Assembly: GCF_021530565.1 (NCBI RefSeq)
Contig: NZ_JAKGBI010000007.1
Coordinates: forward strand, 124,001-188,000
From: Pseudoalteromonas sp. SMS1
GTDB lineage: Bacteria > Pseudomonadota > Gammaproteobacteria > Enterobacterales > Alteromonadaceae
DNA: 64,000 bases
Direction of reading: 5' to 3'
The notes beneath the pieces were generated by a model, which saw nothing but the letters and a program-made list of their open reading frames with translations, had not been told where the DNA came from and made no database searches. A program made the translations under genes and the position numbers. This document shows positions 17,561-25,271 of the stretch, piece by piece. Numbering within the stretch: the stretch's first letter is position 1; every line of letters starts with the position of its first letter.

Positions 17561-19375
17561 TTATTGAGGCCTTATTTTGTTCCAGTGCTTAATTGTATTC
17601 AGTGGCGTTTCTACACTACCTGTAGGCGCTTGGTGTCGGAGTTCTTGTAGCTGATTGTCACGTTCTTCTAATTGTACTTCTACTGCACGCTTTTGTTCCT
17701 TTGGTTGAGTAGTATGAGGTTTTTGGAAAGAATCATTTTGCATAAATTTTAGAAGTTCTCGCTCAGTTTTTTTGCATAGTTCTGTGATAGAAAACCCACG
17801 TTCAAAAGCTGCTATAAATGCTCTTTCTCCTTCACTCTCAGCGAGTTCCCTAAGCTTGCTTATAACTTTCTTATTCTCATTTTTCACTAATAGGTCATTC
17901 TTTATGGCGATAGTGATGTCTTGGAAACAAAGGTTACTTTTGATTTCAATCAGATCTCTAAGTGTAAGCTGTTGCGACTTATCAGGCTGAACAAAAAACA
18001 ATAGATCTGGATCTTTTTCATAAGCCGCTTTCATCATACGTTTCAAAAAGTCGGGACTTGAGTTAGTTAGTGTTGCCGCTTGCCAGCCATTCTCTAATGC
18101 AACGTTGATTGACAGCGTTAGGTCATAGCTGTTGGTTGATGAACCGAACCTGATTTTGCTTCTATCGTTAGATAGTACGATGTTGTAGTTGTAAGGACGG
18201 GCAACGATGTTCTTTTTGCCGAAATAAATCAGAATGTCGCCATTAACGTTGTTCCTTTGCTGTTTGTAATAGCGATTGATGTTCTCGATCTGAAAATCCA
18301 GCATTTTACGCTGCTGCTTGAATGTCGCTCGTAACGATGGTGGTTTTTCTAGCGTATGAATAAAATTAGGAAAACGCTTTTTGATTTTACCTAATGTCAT
18401 AGAGCTTGAGATTTTCCCACCAGAAATCGTTTCACCTTTGTGGTGAAACACTATGCCCTTATTCTTGCCTGATTTAGCGTGTTTGATTATCTCTACGGTG
18501 ATTTCTTGCTCTTCTAACTGCTCAATAAAATCAGCTTCATCATTAGCCGACTTGTAGAGATTAAAAATGTGCTTTTTCACAGTTTCGAGCTTTTGGTTTA
18601 CTTGTGTCGTTTCCGTTAAATTTTGCTGAACTTGTTCATAAGATGTGTGCTCCGCCATTTCAGCTTCATTTTGATACTTACCTTCCATCAATAGATCATA
18701 CGATTTACGTTTGAGCTTGGTTAGTGGTGCGTCTTGCTCTTTCGCTGCGCTAAGGTTTTTCTGGTGTTGGTACTCTGCTTCAAGTTTGCGGTTTTTCATC
18801 ACTTTTGCCATAGGGTCATTAGCAGGACGGATCTCGTTAGACACATTGTTGCCCGTTGGCGTTAGGTTGTATTTGCGTTCAATTTTTTCACACGCTACAC
18901 GCATTTTTCTTTTTGAGTTTTTGACACGCTGATACTCGCCAAGGCTGTTGTGCATTCCCCTGACAAAATGGAAGTGCAAACGGCCACTATCGACTTGCGG
19001 ATAGATAAGGTATGGGGTGTTTTCCATATCGTATAGGCTTGATAATAGCTCCACGCTGATTTGTGCCAGTTCATCTTGCGTGAAACGAGCATTATCTTCA
19101 TCTTCAAAGGAGAGCATTTCGTGAGCGTAAAGCTTGGTTTGTCGTCTGTTGGTCGATTGGCTTTTGTTGAGCTTTACCTCTTCAATAAACCCATCCATAA
19201 AACCTTGATAAGCAACTAGATCTGATATGTCGATAACCCCTAGATTGGACAGGGCTTGCAGCAATCGAGGGTTTTCAGGCGAGTTAAGGTATTCTTTAGC
19301 TACTGTGTTGTATCTAATGATACTTTTAAGCTGTTTGACGGTTTCTCCTTCGTGTAATAGTTTCGCAATTGCCAT
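17561..19375 (-). CDS. mobA: MobA-like relaxase
   Basis: 604-residue mobilization relaxase; it nicks the element at oriT and stays bound to the transferred strand. The N-terminal 200 residues hold the nuclease domain. YLIYPQVDSGRLHFHFVRG near residues 117-135 is the HxH metal motif, reduced from the usual three histidines. A tyrosine in an upstream stretch such as IRYNTVAKEY may be the nicking residue, though this is not certain. The middle is a coiled-coil linker (about 200-290); the C-terminal half is not recognised and has no primase motif I can see. It overlaps mobC at the stop/start, so the pair is one operon. The family call rests mainly on the HxH motif and on MobC beside it. Confidence 0.72.
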   Translation of the reverse strand: MAIAKLLHEGETVKQLKSIIRYNTVAKEYLNSPENPRLLQALSNLGVIDISDLVAYQGFMDGFIEEVKLNKSQSTNRRQTKLYAHEMLSFEDEDNARFTQDELAQISVELLSSLYDMENTPYLIYPQVDSGRLHFHFVRGMHNSLGEYQRVKNSKRKMRVACEKIERKYNLTPTGNNVSNEIRPANDPMAKVMKNRKLEAEYQHQKNLSAAKEQDAPLTKLKRKSYDLLMEGKYQNEAEMAEHTSYEQVQQNLTETTQVNQKLETVKKHIFNLYKSANDEADFIEQLEEQEITVEIIKHAKSGKNKGIVFHHKGETISGGKISSSMTLGKIKKRFPNFIHTLEKPPSLRATFKQQRKMLDFQIENINRYYKQQRNNVNGDILIYFGKKNIVARPYNYNIVLSNDRSKIRFGSSTNSYDLTLSINVALENGWQAATLTNSSPDFLKRMMKAAYEKDPDLLFFVQPDKSQQLTLRDLIEIKSNLCFQDITIAIKNDLLVKNENKKVISKLRELAESEGERAFIAAFERGFSITELCKKTERELLKFMQNDSFQKPHTTQPKEQKRAVEVQLEERDNQLQELRHQAPTGSVETPLNTIKHWNKIRPQ

Positions 19376-19734
19376 TACTTTTCTCCTTCAACAACAAAGC
19401 TTTTCAGGACTTTGTTTTTCATTGAAGAGATCTGAACTGCCAGTTTTTTTAGCTGTGCGGTTTCTTGTGGAGTAATGGTTTTGTTTGTGTTGGCGAGCTT
19501 CGTTATTTGATTGAGGTTGTTACCGCAGCGTTTTAACTCCGTCAGGATTTCTAGTAGGTAAACACTATCTTGAATAATGGTCTTAGGTGGTTCGATTTTC
19601 TTACGGTGCAAGAGCTTGTTAAACATTTCAAGCCACGTTCTTGCCTTGATTTGGGATTTTGCCAATAGTAGGGCTGATTTTTCCCCTTCACTACAACGTA
19701 TTACGATTTTTGTATTGCTGCTCCTTTGCGCCAT
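19375..19734 (-). CDS. mobC: MobC-like relaxosome accessory protein
   Basis: A 119-residue protein of the MobC family. The diagnostic stretch ELKRCGNNLNQITKLAN (about residues 73-90) is intact, and the N-terminal part (NTKIVIRCSEGEKSALLLAK) looks like a ribbon-helix-helix DNA-binding unit. MobC binds oriT and helps the relaxase open the strands. The start at ATG 19734 is chosen because AAGGAGG lies just upstream; an upstream ATG at 19761 lacks a site. Its stop overlaps the start of the relaxase gene, so the two are translationally coupled. Confidence 0.85.
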   Translation of the reverse strand: MAQRSSNTKIVIRCSEGEKSALLLAKSQIKARTWLEMFNKLLHRKKIEPPKTIIQDSVYLLEILTELKRCGNNLNQITKLANTNKTITPQETAQLKKLAVQISSMKNKVLKSFVVEGEK

Positions 19735-20104
19735 AATTTCCTCCTTGCTGAACAAATACAATGAGTGTTAAGACGGTTGATAGAACACTGGATAGGCTTT
19801 TCATCGAAGATCGCTGTCTGAAATTAGCTGCAAAATATCGAATGAAATGAGATTTTTCAGGTGATTTTAGAAAGTGATCAACACTCCTTTTTAAAACGTT
19901 TTTCTGTTTTAAAACAAGTGGTTTGGGGAACCCAAGCCTCAACTTGCCTCTTCTTTAACTGTCTTAAACTCTTATACTCAACAGAGCATATTTTTAGACG
20001 ATGTCAAATTGGGAGACCTAGGTCCCCAGTGGTCCCAGAGCTGGTAAGTCCTTGCCAAACTTGATTTTTGTGATAATCAAATAGGTATGGTTAGGAGAAA
20101 AATG
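19735..20104. other. Probable oriT and divergent promoter region
   Basis: Non-coding region between mobC (leftward) and the small basic protein gene (rightward), the usual place for oriT. It contains hairpins TTGGG-GAA-CCCAA (19923-19935), a perfect palindrome GACCTAGGTC (20015-20024) flanked by GGG and CCC, a direct repeat of GGTCCC (20021 and 20031), and an imperfect stem TGGTAAG/CTTGCCA (20042-20057). The exact nick site cannot be named. Confidence 0.5.
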
Positions 20105-20509
20105 ATGAGTAAAAAAGATCACGAAAAGAGGCTGGAATCGACAGCGAAAAACGAATTACAGAAAACACAAAAATTGGCTGAGTCTGACTTTGTAAAAGGT
20201 CAGTTGAAAGAGATGATGAATAACAAACTGCGAAAAGATATTGTTATTCGTGATGATTTGCTCAAAGCTGGCGCAGAGCCGTCACAAAAACTGACGAATA
20301 GAATTGAAGGGCGACAAGAAGCCTTAGATGAACTGGTCGCTATCATCGACACGCATCAAACCCATCTTTTAAGCACCTATGACATTGCTAAAGCAGCGAT
20401 TGCCGAGCTTCGAAAATACAACCCCAAAAAAGCCAACGAGCTTGAAAACTCATTGGCTTTGAAGGTGAAGCAAAGCGGTTCTCAAACGATCAAGAAAAAG
20501 CGCCTGTAA
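20105..20509 (+). CDS. Small basic coiled-coil protein beside oriT
   Basis: About 134 residues, not recognised. It is lysine-rich at both ends (KKDHEKRLESTAKNELQK and QTIKKKRL) and almost wholly helical, so it probably binds nucleic acid or a Mob protein. ATG 20105 is preferred because AGGAG at 20093-20097 is seven bases away; ATG 20087 and 20102 are alternatives. It is divergent from mobCA across the probable oriT and convergent with the recombinase gene (16 bases between stops). The position suggests a relaxosome accessory factor or a regulator of excision, but no motif proves it. Confidence 0.55.
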   Translation: MSKKDHEKRLESTAKNELQKTQKLAESDFVKGQLKEMMNNKLRKDIVIRDDLLKAGAEPSQKLTNRIEGRQEALDELVAIIDTHQTHLLSTYDIAKAAIAELRKYNPKKANELENSLALKVKQSGSQTIKKKRL

Positions 20510-20525
20510 TATGTATTATTAGTTG

Positions 20526-22409
20526 CTAGTTATCTGACAACTGCTCTTCTATCTTGTACTTTCGTGCATTTTCTACGAATGGCTCAAGTTGAAATACTGC
20601 ATCAGCAACCATAAGAAGATTGTCAAAATCATCAGGTTTAGCCGCATATTTTCTAATCAATTTAATCACATAGTCAAAGATTGGTTGGATATCGGACAGT
20701 AACGCTGGCTCAAGTTCAGTGACGATCTGCCTAAGTTCGAAGAACCATTCGATGTATTGCTCTAATACGAGAATAATTGTTTTATCATCGTGAATGTCAG
20801 GGTACTGGCTAGGAGAGCCGTGAAGCCTTTTATGCACGGTTTTTCCATTCGCTAGTGTACAAGCCCCAAGGTAGTACTTTGGTTCCAGCATAATTCGGTG
20901 TTTATCGTCATTTTCCATCACGAACTCAACCAACAAGCAGTTGATGTCATTTTGGACACTTGCTCTCTGAACCTTCGTAGAAAAATTAGAATTAAAATTG
21001 ACTCGGTTGTTGAACTTTATTTCTTCATTTGGTTCATCGATCAAATCGTAAACAAGCTGATCATATTGATAGGTAATGGTTTTTTGATTGAGCTTATTTT
21101 CAATAGTTTGTATTTCAGCATCGAATCTTGCGACTTGCTCGTTAAGTTCTTGAACTTTCGTCATTATTGCTGGTGCGGTGAAGTCGTGCTCCAGTAGAGC
21201 ATTAAGCTTATTGTTTGCTGAGACTTTTTGTTCTTTTAATTTTTGAACTTGTAGATGGAGATCATTTGGTTCAACGGGTTTAGGTAAAAAGCCATTCTCT
21301 GTTACAAGGTGTAAGAGCATTAGTTCCAGTTCTTCATAGCGATAGTGTCTGGAGTGGGTACAGCTGCCGCCTCGTTTCGCACTGGTACAAGTTAGATATT
21401 TTTGGCTTCGTTTTTTTATATTGCCTTTGTCAACATATTCCATCGCATTACCGCATTCTGCACATTGCAAAAAGCCACGAAAGATATTTGAAAATCGGTA
21501 CTTTCCCGTTTTGCCTTTGCCAACTTTTCTCGATTGCATTGCAATCTGGGCTTTGAGAAATGTTTCCTCATCAATCACTTGTGGGTAGTAATCCGCAATT
21601 GGCTCACCGTAGGGTTTACGGTTTTTATAGGCTCCTTTGTACATCTGCATTTCACCAATGAGCCTACGGTCAGATAGGAGCAACTGAATGGTAGATCTTA
21701 CCCATAATCCACTTTTACTTCGCTTGGATGGGGTTGGATACTGTTCAATCTTATCGTTCAAATGGCGTAAGATTTGGTTATACCCATTTCCATCAACGCA
21801 GAGTTCAAAGATTTTTCTTATCGCTCTCACTGCATCTTCTTTTAGTGAGAAAGACTCCCAATCATCAGCAAGAACCAACCAATGAGGATATGAGGTAGCA
21901 AACTTTTTTTTATCGATCTGTTGTCGTTTGGCTTCCCAACTTTCCTTTAAACGCTTGCGCTTAGTCTGGCTCTCTTCGTGAGCACGACTCATAATTAACA
22001 AACTAGTGATTATGTCGAATACTTGAGCATCGTTGTCTACATCATCGTTGCTGGTATAAAACTTTCTATCCTGTAGCGTATAAATGTTAACGTAGTCAAG
22101 CAGGTGTAAAAACTGACGCATTGCTTTGTTTATCGTATCCCGTGATAGACGGTCAAGGTTCTCCACGATTAGTAAGCTGCCTTTTTCGACAATGCCCGAT
22201 TTACAATCTTCAATGAAACGTTTTAGGTTTTCTTGTTCACCCTTGAAAGCCGATTTACCAAGCTCTTTGTAGACACTGAGTTCAGTATCTAGCTCGTAAC
22301 CATTTTCTTCACAGAACTTTTGAGTTTGTGCGAATTGCCGCCTAAAGCTATCCCCTTTAGCTTGTTGTGGTGATGAATAGCGAATGTAAGAATAAGCTCT
22401 TGGCTTCAT
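20526..22409 (-). CDS. Large serine recombinase (integrase) of the element
   Basis: 627-residue site-specific recombinase that should integrate and excise the element. The N-terminal resolvase domain has YIRYSS (catalytic serine near residue 12), an R-rich strand and LLIVENLDRLSRD (about residues 80-92). The recombinase domain follows (about 160-290). A zinc-ribbon with CAECGNAM and a second cysteine pair (YLTCTSAKRGGSC) lies near residues 315-350. A coiled coil and C-terminal extension complete it, typical length for the class. ATG 22409 behind GAGG is preferred over TTG 22421. The start lies 59 bases from the right junction, as expected for phage-like integrases, with their attP beside the gene. 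No separate directionality factor was identified. Confidence 0.92.
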   Translation of the reverse strand: MKPRAYSYIRYSSPQQAKGDSFRRQFAQTQKFCEENGYELDTELSVYKELGKSAFKGEQENLKRFIEDCKSGIVEKGSLLIVENLDRLSRDTINKAMRQFLHLLDYVNIYTLQDRKFYTSNDDVDNDAQVFDIITSLLIMSRAHEESQTKRKRLKESWEAKRQQIDKKKFATSYPHWLVLADDWESFSLKEDAVRAIRKIFELCVDGNGYNQILRHLNDKIEQYPTPSKRSKSGLWVRSTIQLLLSDRRLIGEMQMYKGAYKNRKPYGEPIADYYPQVIDEETFLKAQIAMQSRKVGKGKTGKYRFSNIFRGFLQCAECGNAMEYVDKGNIKKRSQKYLTCTSAKRGGSCTHSRHYRYEELELMLLHLVTENGFLPKPVEPNDLHLQVQKLKEQKVSANNKLNALLEHDFTAPAIMTKVQELNEQVARFDAEIQTIENKLNQKTITYQYDQLVYDLIDEPNEEIKFNNRVNFNSNFSTKVQRASVQNDINCLLVEFVMENDDKHRIMLEPKYYLGACTLANGKTVHKRLHGSPSQYPDIHDDKTIILVLEQYIEWFFELRQIVTELEPALLSDIQPIFDYVIKLIRKYAAKPDDFDNLLMVADAVFQLEPFVENARKYKIEEQLSDN

Positions 22410-22442
22410 AACAACCCTCAAAAACGATACTTTTCAATTGAT

Positions 22443-22480
22443 GGGGATTATAACATAAATACTTTATGCCTATGCACCAG
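22443..22480. other. Right attachment junction (attR)
   Basis: Foreign DNA ends ...ACTTTAT, then GC (22468-22469) and host sequence CTATGCACC that resumes the transferase reading frame as AYAPEKYAYP. The foreign arm GGGGATTATAACA (22443-22455) pairs imperfectly with the arm at the left end. The deduced intact target is CACTTATAC-GC-CTATGCACC. Confidence 0.72.
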
Positions 22481-22842
22481 AAAAATATGCCTATCCTATC
22501 GATCGCTTCACCATGGAAGTGAAACGTCAGCTAGATGTTTTAGATAAACATCTTGCAAATAATCAGTACATATGTGGCAGTCAATACACCATTGCTGATA
22601 TCGCAATTTGGCCATGGTATGGTCAACTCGTTGAGGGACGGCTGTATGACGCGGCTGAGTTTCTAAGTGTCTCTGAATATGCAAATGTGCAGCGCTGGAG
22701 CAAAGCAATCTCTTCGCGTCCAGCGGTTAAACGCGGTCGCATCGTTAACCGCACGTGGGGAGACGCTAATGAGCAGCTTCATGAACGCCATGACAGCAGT
22801 GATTTTGACCTAAGAACACAAGATAAACTCGCTCAGAAATAA
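22468..22842 (+). pseudogene. yghU: 3' part of the interrupted YghU-type transferase
   Basis: Remaining 124 codons of the gene that starts at 2627. They read AYAPEKYAYPIDRFTMEVKR, then YTIADIAIWPWYGQL, to the stop at 22842, and align without a gap to the C-terminal domain of the island copy. There is no promoter or good ribosome site of its own; an internal ATG at 22513 could only give a fragment of the helical domain. No frameshift or stop has accumulated in either half, so the insertion may be recent or still reversible. Confidence 0.92.
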
Positions 22843-22860
22843 CACAAAACAACTGTTTTC

Positions 22861-22879
22861 AGGGCCATAATCAGGCCCT
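22861..22879. terminator. Hairpin between convergent genes
   Basis: AGGGCC and GGCCCT pair around ATAATCA between the transferase 3' part and the convergent VOC gene. T content after the stem is modest on both strands. Confidence 0.5.
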
Positions 22880-22882
22880 CAT

Positions 22883-23353
22883 TTACTCAGATTGCTTTGC
22901 CATAAACTCACTCATGCGTTCTTGTAACTCTAATTCACTTAAATCTTCAATATGAGTTCCAATTGTCCAAACATGACCAAATGGATCTTCCAACGTCCCA
23001 GCCCTGTCCCCATAAAATTGGTTTTCGACGGCTCTTAGCTCTTTCGCGCCCATAGCCAAAGCTTGCGAAAACACCGTATCAACGTCTTCCACATAATGCA
23101 TTAATGAAACCGCCGTTCCGCCCAGTTGCTTTGGCCCCTTAAAGTGCATATCAGGGCATTCATCGCTGATCATCAGATGCGAATTACCGACTTTCATTTC
23201 GGCATGTGCAATGCGGCCATTGGGTAAGTTCATCTGCATGACAAGTTGCGCATCAAATGCTTTTTCATAAAAATGAATGGCTTCATTTGCACCGTCGACA
23301 ATCAGATAAGGTGTTAGGGAGTGGTAACCTTCGGGTATCGCTTTTACACTCAT
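22883..23353 (-). CDS. VOC-family protein (PhnB-like glyoxalase fold)
   Basis: 156 residues with two beta-alpha-beta-beta-beta halves of the vicinal oxygen chelate fold. LTPYLIVDGANEAIHFYEKAF opens the first half. The PhnB-like signatures LPNGRIAHAEMKVGNSHLMISDE and DRAGTLEDPFGHVWTIGTHIEDLS are clear. Many such proteins are annotated as 3-demethylubiquinone methyltransferase-like or PhnB; the true substrate is unknown. The stop is near a hairpin shared with the convergent fragment. Function beyond the fold is not claimed. Confidence 0.85.
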   Translation of the reverse strand: MSVKAIPEGYHSLTPYLIVDGANEAIHFYEKAFDAQLVMQMNLPNGRIAHAEMKVGNSHLMISDECPDMHFKGPKQLGGTAVSLMHYVEDVDTVFSQALAMGAKELRAVENQFYGDRAGTLEDPFGHVWTIGTHIEDLSELELQERMSEFMAKQSE

Positions 23354-23519
23354 AGCAGGGTTCCATTATTTACAAGACTGCCACTAAAACTAGACCATAC
23401 ACACCAAAGTACAACCTCAGAAGAATCTAAAAATAAAAAAGCCAACTTCTTTATTGTGCTCTTTTTTTTCCACTAAAAACCGCTAAACTATGCGTTTTTA
23501 TCATATCTTAGGTGGCATC

Positions 23520-24275
23520 ATGCAGCGCACGAAACTGGTCAACCAATTAACCGAATTACTCAAACCCTTTCAGATCAACGACTACTGCCCAAATGGTCTA
23601 CAAGTAGAAGGTACATCAGAAATAAAAAAAGTGATCACGGGCGTAACGGCCAGCCAAGCATTAATTGATGCCGCCATTGAAAAGCAAGCTGATGCTATTT
23701 TGGTACACCATGGTTACTTTTGGAAAGGCGAAGATCAAACAATTACAGGTATGAAGCAGCGTCGGATCAAAAGCCTACTGGCCAATGACATTAACCTACT
23801 CGCATACCATTTACCTCTCGATGTTCACCCTGAGCTTGGCAACAATGCTCAATTGGGCAAGTTACTAGACCTCATTGTTGAGCGTCCGCTTGAACCCTGG
23901 AATAAAAACAGTGTAGCGGTGAAGGGGAAACTCAAAACCCCCATGTCAGTCGCTCAATTCACGGCACTTATTGAGCAGAAACTAGGTAGATCTCCCCTAG
24001 TTAATCAAGCAGGTGATCATGAAATAAAAACCATTGCTTGGTGTACTGGTGGCGGCCAAAGTTTTATCGATTTAGCAGCAAGCCAGGGTATCGATGCCTA
24101 CCTCACGGGTGAAGCATCAGAGCAAACAATACACAGCTCTTCTGAGCAAGGTATTCATTTTTTTGCAGCTGGACACCATGCAACAGAAAGATATGGTGTT
24201 AAAGCGCTTGGAGAATACTTGGCAGATAAATATGACTTAGATGTTGAATTCATTGATATTCACAACCCGGTATAA
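23520..24275 (+). CDS. Nif3-like dinuclear metal centre protein (YbgI)
   Basis: 251-residue member of the Nif3/YbgI family, which forms a hexameric ring with two metal ions per subunit. INDYCPNGLQVEG near residue 20, ADAILVHHGYFWKGE near 60 with the HH metal ligands, LPLDVHPELGNNAQLG near 105 and the C-terminal FFAAGHHATERYGVKAL supply the known motifs. ATG 23520 is chosen because it follows AGGTGG and matches the family N-terminus; an upstream ATG at 23490 has no ribosome site. It ends 5 bases before cmoM and is probably co-transcribed. Cellular role in this family is still unsettled (often proposed as cyclohydrolase or in metal handling). Confidence 0.93.
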   Translation: MQRTKLVNQLTELLKPFQINDYCPNGLQVEGTSEIKKVITGVTASQALIDAAIEKQADAILVHHGYFWKGEDQTITGMKQRRIKSLLANDINLLAYHLPLDVHPELGNNAQLGKLLDLIVERPLEPWNKNSVAVKGKLKTPMSVAQFTALIEQKLGRSPLVNQAGDHEIKTIAWCTGGGQSFIDLAASQGIDAYLTGEASEQTIHSSSEQGIHFFAAGHHATERYGVKALGEYLADKYDLDVEFIDIHNPV

Positions 24276-24280
24276 TTTTG

Positions 24281-25087
24281 ATGCCTAAAAAGGGAAAATG
24301 CACAACGGTTGAAACTCCACAAGATCGTAATTTTTGTGATATTGCCAATAAATTTAAAAAGAATATTTACGGCACAACAAAAGGCAGAATTAGAGAGGCC
24401 GTACTGCAGCGAGATCTTCAAGAAGTATTGGCTGAATTTGAAACGCCTCAACAACTGCGCATTCTCGATGTCGGTGGTGGTCAAGGTCAACTAGCACTAT
24501 ACCTTGCGCAGCAAGGTCATCATGTCACCGTTGTTGATATCTCTGAGCCGATGCTCGAATTAGCGAAAGAGCGTGCCCACATCCATGGTGTTCACAACGC
24601 CATGACATTTGTGCATGCTCCTTTGCAGACAATACCATCCCTTTCACTTGGGCAATTTGATTTGGTCTTGTGTCACGCGGTTTTGGAATGGGTTGTTGAA
24701 CAACAAGCTGCACTCAAAATATTAAAATCGACGTTAAATTCGCATGGCATACTATCCCTCATGTATTTCAACAAATCCGCTCAAAGATTTGCGAATATGA
24801 TCTATGGCAATTTTGATTATGTGGCCAAAGGGCTTAAAGTGAAACAAAAAGTTGGACTGAGCCCAAATCAACCATTAGAAAGTGAGCAAGTCGACGCGTG
24901 GCTACGTGAGTTAGGGTTGACTCAAATGAGTAAAACTGGCGTGAGATGCTTTCATGATTATTTGCGTGAGTTAAAAAAGGCGGAGCATCAGTTTGATGCG
25001 TTGTTGGAGATGGAACTGCGCTACAATCGTTCAGAACCTTATGCATCTCTTGGACGGTATACGCATTTACTACTTAAGGTGTTTTAA
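24281..25087 (+). CDS. cmoM: tRNA 5-carboxymethoxyuridine methyltransferase
   Basis: 268-residue class I SAM methyltransferase matching CmoM (formerly SmtA), which methylates cmo5U at position 34 of certain tRNAs to mcmo5U. Motifs are DRNFCDIANKFKKNIYGTTKG near the N-terminus, the SAM loop LDVGGGQGQLALYLA near residue 62, LVLCHAVLEWV near 130, and YGNFDYVAKGLKVK and GVRCFHDYLR later, all characteristic of CmoM. ATG 24281 is favoured over TTG 24278. It follows nif3 with a 5-base gap. A strong hairpin downstream at 25113 should end transcription. Confidence 0.93.
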   Translation: MPKKGKCTTVETPQDRNFCDIANKFKKNIYGTTKGRIREAVLQRDLQEVLAEFETPQQLRILDVGGGQGQLALYLAQQGHHVTVVDISEPMLELAKERAHIHGVHNAMTFVHAPLQTIPSLSLGQFDLVLCHAVLEWVVEQQAALKILKSTLNSHGILSLMYFNKSAQRFANMIYGNFDYVAKGLKVKQKVGLSPNQPLESEQVDAWLRELGLTQMSKTGVRCFHDYLRELKKAEHQFDALLEMELRYNRSEPYASLGRYTHLLLKVF

Positions 25088-25112
25088 CAAAGCTCGGCTT
25101 ATAAAGAAAACA

Positions 25113-25152
25113 GCCTCAACATTTGTACCCACCACAGTACAAATGTTGAGGC
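25113..25152. terminator. Strong 16-bp hairpin between convergent genes
   Basis: GCCTCAACATTTGTAC and GTACAAATGTTGAGGC form a perfect stem around CCACCACA. On the minus strand it is followed by a T-rich tract (TGTTTTCTTT), so it best serves the leftward gene ending at 25272, but can also stop cmoM transcription. Confidence 0.75.
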
Positions 25153-25271
25153 CAAGACATGTGCTGTAAGAGAGCAGCAACTCCACGTTGCCATAGCTGC
25201 ATGAATATGTCCCTTGAATCCATTTGATTTAAATTGAAAAGCAGATAAATCAAACAGTTAACAACTTTCAT

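Larger units (their letters stand above)
3124..22467. mobile_element. ~19.3 kb integrative mobilizable element inserted in a yghU-type gene
   Basis: The limits are defined by the split transferase gene. The element encodes a large serine recombinase at its right end, a MobA-like relaxase with MobC and a probable oriT, and a Rep-like initiator with iteron-like repeats. Cargo consists of a type I restriction-modification operon, Mrr, a RloC-like ATPase, an ArdC-like protein, an unknown gene and a full-length yghU-type gene just inside the left end. No type IV secretion genes are present, so transfer would depend on a helper; this makes it an integrative mobilizable element rather than a full ICE. 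The combination is inferred from gene content; excision was not observed. Confidence 0.88.

Noticed and set aside
19861..19916. Small AT-rich direct repeat (TTTTAAAAC) near mobC as an iteron set
   Set aside because: Only two copies, partly palindromic and AT-rich by nature, so not enough to call.
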